Shown piece by piece: positions 35,617 through 45,578 of a DNA stretch of 64,000 nucleotides (within the stretch, counting starts at the first letter, position 1; the number at the start of each line of letters is the position of its first letter). This DNA comes from Diaporthe sp. PMI_573 (Eukaryota; Ascomycota; Sordariomycetes; Diaporthales; Diaporthaceae). Position numbers and translations under genes: made by a program. The stretch lies in assembly GCA_021399435.1 (NCBI GenBank), contig JAJTUP010000003.1, forward strand, positions 1,550,001 through 1,614,000. Reading direction: 5' to 3'. The notes below the pieces were generated by a model, which searched no databases, was not told where the DNA came from, and saw only the letters and a list, made by a program, of their open reading frames with translations.

Positions 35617-36709
35617 ATGAGCAGCCTAACCAACTTCACGGGACAGGCATATCAGCCCCAGGAGGATAAATATGTTCGTTCAGCAAATGCCGAATCCAGT
35701 ATACTGTTTACTCTGAGGTGTACTGATCAACATGAGATGAATAGTTTGACGATGGACGGGAAATTGCCCTCTTGCATTTTATTTACAATCATCCCGAGAT
35801 TTCAGAGATCCGCGGCAACCCTCAAAGGCTTCTCGACGCCATTGACGAATATGGCAAGACGAAAAAGTACCTGATGAACGTTGGGGAGTACAAGTCCAAG
35901 GCCGTGGCAGACCTCATCCAGGATGTGAAGCCGCAGGTCATGGTCGAGCTGGGCGGCTACGTGGGCTACTCCGCCATCGCCTTTGGCGCTGCCTTCAGGG
36001 GGGCGGGCGGGAAGCCGTACTACAGCCTCGAGTACAACCCGGAGTTTGGTGCAGTGATTTCCAGCCTGGTCGACCTGGCAGGCCTGCATGATTTCGTGAG
36101 GGTCGAGATCGGACCCGCCTCTGCATCGCTCAGGCGGCTGCATGCAGAGGGCAGGCTGAAGAAGATTGATCTCATGTTCCTTGATCATGTGAAGCCGATG
36201 TATACGCCTGACTTGAAGCTATGTGAGGAACTTGGTCTGATCGGGGTTGGTTCAGTTCTTGCTGCCGATAATGGTGAGTCCTCCCAAAATGTGGCTTTGC
36301 TTCTGACATCAAGTCGCTTGTGCGGGTGTTGATGCTCGATCTCCCGGAGCAGTCGTCAAACCAGGAAACCCCCCGTACCTTGAATATGTCCGGAGCACGG
36401 TGCAGCAGAAGAGAGAAAAATTCAAGAAAGACACAGGGCTGAGCCTGGAAAGGCTGTCGGACTGGGAGAAGTCCCGGTACAATATGGCAAAGGGTGGTCA
36501 AGTGGACGAGACCGAAGTTCATGGCAAGCCAAATCTCATCTACTCCAGCAAATTCGTCGAAGGCTGGGAGCCGAGTGGAGTTCTGGTAAGCTTCTCCCCG
36601 CGTGGAACCTCATGTACGCAACTGTTCTTCCTCAAGCACAAGTACTGATGTCACTTCCCACACTTAGGACGCCATAGAGGTATCTTATTGCACAGGAATC
36701 GAGCAATGA
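35617..36709 (+). CDS. mysB: Catechol-type SAM-dependent O-methyltransferase (MysB role)
   Basis: Four exons: 35617-35673, 35745-36273, 36353-36585 and 36668-36709, giving 286 aa. Intron 1 has a GTTCGT donor and a CTGAT branch site; splicing joins EDKY to FDDGREIALLHFIYNHP, the usual family start. SAM motif I is VMVELGGYVGYSAIAFG. The metal and catalytic motif DLMFLDHVKPMYTPDL and VLAADNVVKPGNPPYLEYV match the catechol O-methyltransferase group (Mg2+-dependent). The last exon encodes only 13 residues plus stop (DAIEVSYCTGIEQ). In mycosporine pathways the methyltransferase converts desmethyl-4-deoxygadusol to 4-deoxygadusol. The role here rests on the divergent mysA-like neighbour; by sequence alone a general catechol methyltransferase is possible. 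Confidence 0.85.
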
Positions 36710-37260
36710 TCAAGGATGTGGGCGGTTCAAATGTAGCTTAGTCGCTATCACCCTGCCTCTCCATGACCTCGGGATTTATGTCACTACCGACCTAAGCATT
36801 AAGCAGTTCAGGTAATTCAGGTACTCAACAGACGCTCGTGTGCAGAGTTCGCGTACTGGGTTTCGCGTCCTTCCCAGGACATGGCTTCCATAAATTCACC
36901 TAGTAATATTGAAGCAGCGGTCATGCAGTGCATCCAGAAGCACAAGTGAATCATGAAATCGCTCTTGCTATGCTTCTGAAGGTGGCCTCTACAAAGCCGT
37001 CGCGCCTTCCGTCGGAGCAATCACCGTAATCACCTCCTCCGGCGGATTCGGTAAGCCGGTGGAGCACTCCCAAACACATTCATTGGGACGCAGACACCTC
37101 TTCCGTATCATCACACCGTATCATCACAGCATCCAATCCGTGCCCTGCGTCCCCTAGAACCACTTCAGCATCCGTTTCGAAATATTATCTGTCTAGCAAC
37201 ACGTCGCCTAGCCCTCGGTAAAACTCCAAGTTCAACGCAGTCTCTGTCGGCGATCTCAAC
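36710..37260. other. Intergenic between two co-directional cluster genes
   Basis: A repeated CCGTATCATCACA word lies at about 37099-37130. No gene recognised. Confidence 0.5.
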
Positions 37261-38613
37261 ATGCCACCCAACACCATCCTCGTCACTGGAGTCACTGGCT
37301 TCGTGGGTAAAGTCGCTCTTGAGGAGCTCATCCGCCGCCGAGATTCACAGGATCTACAGTTTGATCGGATACTGGTGCTGATCCGATCATCCCGCAACCA
37401 GAACGCTCTCGAACGGTTCCTGACGGGAGTCGCCAGGTCGAAGTGCTTTTCAAGACTGGAAAGTGGCTGGGACAGCGTTGTTGAGGTTGTGCCTGGCGAC
37501 CTCATGGAACCCAACTGCGGACTCGGTGCTCACAAGCTCGACGACCTGACAACCAGGGTCACGCACATCATTCACTGTGCCGGATGCGTCGCCTTCGACA
37601 CGTCCCTTAATGTCCTCCTCGCGGAGAATGTCACTGCCAGCCTGAATATCCTCCAATTGTCGCAGAAATGCCAAAACCTCCAACGCCTCGTCGTCACATC
37701 CACAGCATATGTCACTCCCAACAGAAAAGGGCCCATCTAGGAGGAATTGGCCGCCCTGCCGAGCCCTGCACAGCAGATTTTGGAAGACCTGCACGACGGA
37801 AGGAAGGACTCTGACCAAACCCGCAGCGAGACCGGGCATCCCAACAACTATACGCTCGCGAAGTGTCTCGCTGAACACTTTCTTGTGAAGAAGAAAGGAT
37901 CGACACCCTTGACAATCGTTCGTCCGAGCATCATATCCGCGAGCTGGAAGTACCCATTTCCTGGATGGATTGACAGCTTTGCGGCGCTATGTGGCCCAAT
38001 TTCCGCGTTTGCACTTGGCGGCTTGAAGGTCTTGCACGGAGACCCTTCTGCCATCCTCGATGTCGTGCCGGTAGACGTAGTCGCCGAGTGCCTGATCAAC
38101 GAAGCTCTCCAAACTCAGGAGCAGAACATTGATCACGAGACAGCACCAGCAAAGATTGTGCAGTGCGTCTCGACGACCAAGAATGGGCAAAGCACGTGGG
38201 ACATTGTCGCCAGCACTGTCACATATTTTGAACGGCCGGAGAACATTCTTCTCTACAAGCCGAAAGGCTGGTACATCGGGACGGACGATCGGTGGTTCTA
38301 CCTCTACGAGTTCTTTTTCCAGTACTTACCTGTCAAGATGACAGAGCTCACGTCGCTCATGATGCTGGACTGGCAAGGAGCTGCCAAGGCCAGAAGGACG
38401 CTGGCGAGGCTGGGCCAGGTCGACACCCACTTTCGGTACTTCGTCGAGCACACCTACGACTATCGGTGCTCTACGAAGATGCTTCCAGGTGACTTTTGCA
38501 GAGAGGAATATATGCAGATAATCCTGAAGGGTCTGAAAGAAAATCTCCTTGTTCCGCTTGTGGACAGAATGAAGGCAAAACGGAAGGTCATCGAGGGTGA
38601 TTCAAGTATATGA
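37261..38613 (+). pseudogene. Acyl-CoA/thioester reductase (NAD_binding_4, FAR-like) with in-frame TAG
   Basis: One continuous frame of 450 sense codons, interrupted by TAG at 37738-37740. The N-terminal half has the Rossmann motif TGVTGFVGKVALEELIRR and THIIHCAGCVAFD, then VVTSTAYVTPNRKGPI followed by the stop. Directly after it the same frame goes on with EELAALPSPAQQ, the YxxxK catalytic motif in NNYTLAKCLAEH, and a FAR C-terminal domain (GWYIGTDDRWFYLYEFFFQY, HFRYFVEHTYDYRC). Family members reduce acyl thioesters to alcohols with NADPH. The position after GPI is normally an acidic residue, so one base change explains the stop. No intron can remove it without cutting conserved sequence. 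It may be a recent pseudogene, readthrough or sequence error. It could serve the mycosporine cluster, which is speculation. Confidence 0.82.
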
Positions 38614-39127
38614 GGCGGAAGTGTCCCACGATGCCAGGGCAATTGCACTGGGTTTGGCATTGTTATTGACTGGCGCCGAACAGAGCCATGGGAGGGAGGC
38701 TTATGTTCCCAACGGCCCACCACCTGGCCATGGCAAGGCGAAATCCTAGGAAGACAGCACAATAGTAATTGGCCCCAGGATAAATAGTAACTATCTGGTT
38801 TCCTGGACTTCCTCCGCCGTGTCGAAACAATTCATGCGTTAGTCCCTGATGAAAGACCACGGAAGCCTTTTTGAAGATCACCAGAGTCATTGGTGGAATT
38901 CTCGCAGCGCTGCATCAATTATTTTCACTTGTAAGAGTCAAGAGTTCTAACTCGTGCGCAGAGACTTCGCACAGTCTGTCTTGTCATCAAATAAGGCCAA
39001 ATACAAATGTCTAGTGCACTGTAGATGACAGTATTATTGAATAATCTATTTTGCAACATCTCCTGGAACTCGCGGTTCCCCGAAGCTTGCTTGATTATGG
39101 CGCAAGGGTTCTCCTTCATCTGAGAGC
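38614..39127. other. Intergenic, convergent gene ends
   Basis: 3' regions of the reductase and the flavin oxidoreductase. No gene recognised. Confidence 0.5.
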
Positions 39128-40493
39128 TCAGAACTCTCCAGCATACAGGAGGTCCCCGGGCTGGCCATTCATGCGCTCCCAGACATCCCGAGGGTCAAGT
39201 GTGAACTCCTGCCTCTTCTCGGCTGCAGCGGTGTCGTTGTTCCTGGCAGCCGCAAGCTGGGCTGCAACATCTTCGCGGGCGAGTTGCACTGGAAAACTGG
39301 TCAGTTTACGAACAAAACGGAAATGGACCACCCAAGAGAGGAGGGGCTGCCGAGGATTGGTACTCACCATGCGCGTAGACTGCCGCCTTCTTGCCGGTGT
39401 AGATGGCGTGAGGGACATTGGTGACATTATCCGAGTTCGCATCACCGATTGCGTAGGTACCCGGGATGTTGGTGATGAGGCCCTTGTCCTGGTTGGCGTA
39501 CAGGCGACCTCCGTACAGCGTGACGCCCAGGTCCGCGCCGACGCTGGACTTCTGTTCGTCCGGGAAAGAGACAAAGAATGCCGCCCTCTCGACCGAGGTG
39601 CCATCATCGAGGTCCACGCGGAAAAGGTCGTACTCAGGGGAGGTGGCCAGGCTCGGGTCCGCGGACGCGTCGTGTCCGTCCTCAAGGCGCGTGATGGAGG
39701 TGATCGTCTGGTTGTACACGGTCACGTTGGAAATTCTGAGGTACTCCTCCCAGTCAGGGAAGGACGCCTCGGTCGCGGCGCGCGCCTCGGGCGTATCGGT
39801 TCCGTTGGCGAAGGCCACCACGTCGCTGTTCAGCGTGGCGACCTCGCGGACGAGACCGGGGATGTCCTCCAGGGGCCCGAGGAGGCCGAGGGCCTGGTCG
39901 GCGTGCTCGTTGCCGTCGCACCATGGGCACCAATAGATTCCCTTGCCCCAGTTCTCCTGCAGGCCCGGGGTGCTCGGCAGGTCGTCTTTCAGACCCGTTC
40001 CGAGGACGATCTTCCGTGCTGTGAGCGTCTTCTGGCCTGAGGGCAGGGTTGCCTGCACCGTGAAGGAAGTGACATTGCTGCTTCCGGCTGCGATCGCTGT
40101 GACTGTTCCATTGGTCATGGTCACGGTTTTATAATCAGATATTAATTCTCGCGCAAGCCAGCGGTAGTAAGCTGGAGTCACACCTGTATTCTAGTCAGTA
40201 TCAAATCTCACGTTACCGCTGAGAGTGGATGTATTACCGTCCAAGCCGATCACGTCGTGCATGTGTCTCGTCGCATCGTTACGGTACTCCCCGGAATCGA
40301 TGAGGAGCACATTCCGCCTCACGCGCGCGAGCCCACTCACTGCGCTTAGTCCCGATGGACCTCCACCGACAACAATAGCATCATAGACGGTGGACTCGTC
40401 GACTTCCGGAGCTGGTGAACTGTACTCGGGAATAGCTGCGGCCTTGGCCAGTCCCAGGAGTGGCAGGAGCGACAGCGCGTTTGAGATATACAT
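39128..40493 (-). CDS. Secreted thioredoxin-reductase-like flavin disulfide oxidoreductase (GliT-type)
   Basis: Three exons, 40238-40493, 39368-40183 and 39128-39288, give 410 aa. A signal peptide (MYISNALSLLPLLGLAKAAA) precedes the FAD motif YDAIVVGGGPSGLSAVSGLA. The redox motif CPWC occurs in KGIYWCPWCDGNEHADQALG near residue 170. The second FAD motif is IPGTYAIGDANSDNVTNVPH. CPWC matches the class of small-molecule dithiol oxidases (gliotoxin GliT) and related thioredoxin-reductase-like proteins. The secretory signal and many Asn-X-Ser/Thr sites are unlike cytosolic GliT. It lies tail to tail with the reductase at the cluster edge. A link to mycosporine metabolism is not shown. Substrate unknown. 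Confidence 0.88.
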
Positions 40494-43400
40494 ATTGGTT
40501 TGCTGGTCGAATCTCTCCGGTAGTGACAGATAAAGAAAGTTGCGAGTTGTTGGATGTCACGACAACTCGATCGTTCGATAAAGACTGACTCTCAGCTCGA
40601 AGCCGAAAAGAACGAAGGGCACAGCTGTAAGATATAGGTCAGTCAACGAGCTCCTCCCCGCTTCGATTCTCGCAGGTGGCTGCAGATGGCTTCGGCCATC
40701 GGCACAAGCAGTGTTGTTTGTACTCACGAGTGCAGGACAAGTGACCAATGGAAAGAGAGTGAACTGGAGCGATGTCTCACAACATTCTGTGATCAGACCC
40801 TACGTGCCGTCTCCTTTGTTATATAGATCGACATGATCTCGAAGAATATTGAAGCCAAGCATATTGTTTTGGCGTAAAGGTTACTGGCACGATATTGCTG
40901 ATAGGCCCAAAAATAGCCACTTGAGCGGCCAGCCGGTGCCACTTTTGATGCAGTGCTACTGCAGCGCAGATCGCCGAGTCAGTATTATCCCAGTAGGTAG
41001 GGCAGATGTGCGGGCACTACACCTTTTCTGGCGGCGACGGCAGGTGAACCGACTAATGATACTTGGCGGTTCCTCCCTGTGTGGTTTCAGCATAATGAGC
41101 TCGAAGATCATTGCAGTCCTGCGCTGCTACTTTGGTCATGGCAGCGCTGCCCTGCAAGGTGTCAGTCGTGATGGTGTCAAATGGCGTGCTCGTTGCCCCC
41201 CTCTTGCGCCTCGATAAAGTCACATCCTTCTGTATAGGCCCGCCCAAAATAACAAATTCGCTCATGGGCAGGTGACAGGCCCTCGAGAGCCGAGATAGCC
41301 GCATCGTTCTATCGTTTTGCATTGTGGCGACAGGACAGCACTTCTCGGCCAGTCCGAGTTGTGTCACTGACTTAACCCAAGTCATTGAACCATCAATGGG
41401 GATGGAAGTTTCCGCCAAGCCTGTGGCGTAATCGATCACCTCCGCTCAGTATGTAGAAAGATTCTTCAAGAGATCTGGCAATGACCAGGCCGTACTGTTT
41501 CCTGGATTGCCTGATACCTGAGCTACTTCCCTACTTCCCCATCCCAGGTGGAAAATGGCAAGAGAAAATCACCTGTCTGTCCTAGGAAACTTCACGTGCG
41601 CAGCGGTGGGTTTTCAGAATTTGAAGAGATCTGATTGAATATGAGTCGCGCGCTGCCGCTCGCTGCTGGGAACTGGTACCAGAGAAATTCGCGTTGAGCA
41701 TTTAAATACCCACAAGAAGGTGAATGAGCACACCGTGACCGTTGAAGCTTCAAGTGGGGGGCTCTAAAGATGTTGGGTCAGAGGCCCAAAGTTGGAAGGG
41801 GAGACTCATCATCTGTTGAAAATTTGGGAAAGCAAGGATCATGGTGCATGCAGAGGCGATTGAGTCCTGGGCAGGGAATCGCCTCCACGTGCCTGTACCG
41901 GGATCTAGCCCCCTATACGCCGTAGAATTGAACATGGTTTGCCCCTAAAACTATTTCAAGCACCACCCTCCCACATAGGAGCAGTGCAGACAAGGACGTT
42001 TATTAATATATCAAATTATAGTATATGCGATTGCGATTAAGTATGTCTTAATTTTCCGGTAAACCTGCTCGATACTTCAGCACAGCGACTCGCCCACGCG
42101 TCGCCCATGCGGCCCATGACGTGCTCGCATGCCTCAGTGTATTGGTGCCCAGGTCTGGTCGGAAATGGTCGGGTGATAACGTCAATCAATCTACAGCGGC
42201 GGTCTATTACTATGACATCCGATTCGTCTTGATCTGGCGTGTTACTTGTTTTACGTGGCAATCTGAGCATGGCTTGTACTGAGCATGCGAACATTCTCCT
42301 CAGTGTCCGGGGCTCTCATCATCCAGCCACTGCTGAGCCCAGTCGCTCCGCTAATGCAATTCCACAACAGCTGGATGACTGTCCTCGTTAACCCACAATA
42401 CTACACGTAAATTTGATTTTGAAGAAGCAATGGTATCATGTTGAGGCGCAATCACACCATGCTTCCCAGGCTGGACCGTCACTTCACCGCAATCGATGAT
42501 CCTGGCGATGTTGTCATCAACTCAGAAAGAGGTAGGTTTTGGAGCAACCAGGTTTCAAGATTATTGTAAGCTTCATAGATGTTATTCGAAATTGATGTCA
42601 AGTGGTTCATATAGGAAATGTAGCCCTGGACAGTTCGCCTTGGAACACAGCCCCAGAGTAGCTACACGTCTTATACAGGAAACTCACAACAACAAGTGAT
42701 CCAACGTCTTTTAGTTCCCGTCCTCTAATCTTTGATGATAGTCAGAAGTTTACGCACATAATGGCGGTCGAAGTCAAATGCAGTCATCTTGGGTGAGACA
42801 CCACTGGCAATGTTCGGAAAGGATTTACTGTTTGGCGCCCAGAGTTCTCAAGAACCTACTCCGCACAACCCCGAGTGAACTTTGGATGGCAGCTAGGCAC
42901 CGAGATTTCTGCTGCGTAAATGCAAGACATGTGTATTCATTCAGATCAATTACTGGCTATCGACTTACTAGAATTTGTCAGTTCGTCCGGATCGATGATT
43001 GCTACCCTCGCGTTCAGCATAGTAGTAAGACTAGTTACGACGACATGTGGGCACTACTAATAAGAGAGAGCAAAGAACAGGATGTGAGAAACGCGATCAT
43101 CACGAGATTGGCAATCGTTTGCGACATGTCTCCAAGTACTTCAAACCGACTTCATTGTCTACTGGAGAGAAGGACAAACTGGGTAAGATTTGGCAGGGTC
43201 CATGGCTCACTGTCTGTTGTCGCACGACCTCTGGCCGTCATGGCATATGTTTCTTTTCCTTTCAACATTGTTGAACAGACTTGATAAGTCCTGTCTCTCA
43301 CTCGAAGCTAAGACATTTTCAGACAGCATATCCACATCCACACTTCTTCAAGTATCTTGCTTCTGACCTCTGTAGGGTAGAGTGCTCAATTCTGGGCAGT

Positions 43401-45578
43401 CAGTCAAAATGCACTTGCCCTCTATCTGTTCAATTATGTTTTTATCCCAAAATTGATTGCATCCGCCTGCGTTGAACAAATACGCCAATTTGATCATCAC
43501 AATCTATTATCATGGCAGGGTGCATATCAGCCATTTGCACTCGCATTGTGTCCCTTTGAGAATAGTTATGTAAGTCTGGATAGGGTCTGAATGCAAGTGG
43601 TGTGTGAACTTGAATGACTCTTGCTATGGAGTGAAATGGCTGATATTTGTATGCATTTCCTTCCGCTTCACATGAAAATATATACGAATTCTGCGCTCCA
43701 ATCTCTTTTCATTAATCGAATAGCCCCATCGAAAGGAGGCCCCTGCGTGCCCAGGCGTCGGGTCTATTCGCCACCAATTCCGACATTCGCTTGGTCTTCT
43801 CTTCCTGCGCAGCTTGGTTCAATATTACCAGATCGCATGGATTGGTTGCTTGGCGATGCAGTACGCTAGCCTTACTTCTCGACTTTCGACATTGGTCAGG
43901 GCCCGGGACGCAGGGCTCGAGGAGCTGAGATGTCAGTCATCCACCGCCTTGGAATGTGGCAGGACTCCAGCGAGCATTTATGCTCCGTTCTGTTTCTTTC
44001 TGTCACATTTGGGTCTCGGTCACTTTTCGCGGAAGGCCATTACCGGTGACTCAAACCAAAGATCCTCGGGGCGCAGTTTGCGTTTTGGCATTCCTTCTGC
44101 TGATGACACACGCATGTGGACAGGCTACACATTATGAGTCGAACTCTCTTGCAGATGCATCAATAAGCTGCAGCATATGTGTGGATTACTCAGCTGATAC
44201 CGGGACACGCAGCATGGAACTTTCGGAAAGCCGGCAACCATATTCGGATCTCTGCCTGTTGGCTAGACAATTCTCTCGGACCCGCCTATAGCTCCGTCTC
44301 GTAATCAGTGCTGGTACCCGCGGGCCAAGAGGCAAGCTTACTGATGTAAGGCTGACCCGCAAGCAAGGATATGCTCGTAGTAGCCAACTACTGGAACGGG
44401 GTCCACGGTAAGCCAAGCTTCCCGAATTCCGGTTGTGTCCAGATACACGTGGAGAACATGGGCCGGGTAGATAGGATCTCGGATTTATGGGACGGAGATT
44501 TCTAACACGCAAACAATCGCCATAGGTAGGGCTCAAACAAGGTTAAACAGAATTCATGGAACACTGCTCGGAAGCTTAACATGACGTACACCGCCGGCCG
44601 AGAGGTGCGAGCCGCGGGGGGCGACGGATCGAACATCACAACGACCTATCTACGCACTTCAAATTCTGACATGTGAGTATTGGAAGATCGACTCTCGATG
44701 GAGCTAGGTGAAGACGAACTCCAGACCGATCCCCTCCAGGATGCTGTCGCTGATGATCCAAGTGATGGGTTGCACATGTCAGGTCGCTTAGTGCAGTGAA
44801 CCACCATCTAACACATGCAACGCCAACATGAACGCAGCGTCATTATTGATGAGTGACAGAGCCTCCAGTAGAAGCTAAGGAGACGATGGCCCCTTTGGGG
44901 GCGCCAACTCGGCATTTAAGTAACAATCCGTCAATCCGGGTGTGGGGCTCGCCTATCATTGGCTCCGCCACCCGGGGCGCCGGATTGCTGGTGCATCCCG
45001 AGCCAAGATGTCAGCACGGGAACTTCCTAGGAACCGATGATCGACTCCCGGCCTTTTCTGGCTGGACCACGGCCGCGTTCTACCACAGGGGCCGCTGATA
45101 TCATTCTGAATCTAATTTGCGAGTGATTAGACGACTAAGTCCTAGATCAGGGTCCTGCTCGGTCTGTGTCAGAACTGCGAGCTGCCAAGATGGAGCCCCC
45201 GAAACAGCGCAGATGCTTCTCGACGGCTCGGCCTCGCACATACGGCCCACCGGATTTGCGTCGTTCGCAGGGAAACGGACCGGACACGGGTCCGTGATGA
45301 CTTAAACCCATTTGCATTATTTCCGAATCATTATCAATCATAGGGGCTGAAGTGTCTTAGTTGTCAAATTCTGATGTTTATAGATCCAGATCATCCCAGC
45401 CCAGATCTCATGTACTCTCTTGTCTCCTACTAATTAAACACTCCCAGTGGGACCTCAAACCATACCATTATCTCTGCTCACAGCAGACAGTAATTTAATC
45501 TATATCCAACAATCACCTATTATTCTTGTCAACCTACGCCCACTCACGCTATTGCGTCGAAACGAATACTCAACGATC
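40494..45578. other. Gene-poor region of about 5 kb
   Basis: No protein family, tRNA or intact transposon recognised. Many stretches are AT-rich (for example 42000-42050 and 42400-43700) with frequent stops in all frames. The last kilobase, with GC-rich elements, is probably the promoter of the ABC transporter. Confidence 0.5.
44933..44986. promoter_or_regulatory. Inverted repeat upstream of the ABC transporter
   Basis: Arms AATCCGG (44933-44939) and CCGGATT (44980-44986) are perfect inverses. A nested pair CCGGGTG (44936-44942) and CACCCGG (44969-44975) overlaps them, and an ATTGG (reverse CCAAT) sits in the middle. CGG/CCG half sites in inverted order are typical targets of fungal Zn2Cys6 factors, some of which control PDR pumps. 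It is about 600 bp before the start codon. The function is inference. Confidence 0.35.

Noticed and set aside
37690..37740. An intron ending at the TAG (ATCTAG as acceptor) to remove the stop in the reductase
   Set aside because: Any donor upstream would cut out the conserved STAYVTPNRKGP segment, so the stop must be real in this sequence.
39051..40040. Plus-strand 329-codon frame
   Set aside because: Antisense shadow of the flavin disulfide oxidoreductase, caused by its high GC3.
42778..43284. Plus-strand open frame of 168 codons in the gene-poor gap
   Set aside because: Composition is not protein-like for this genome (AT-rich third positions), with no motif or splice structure.
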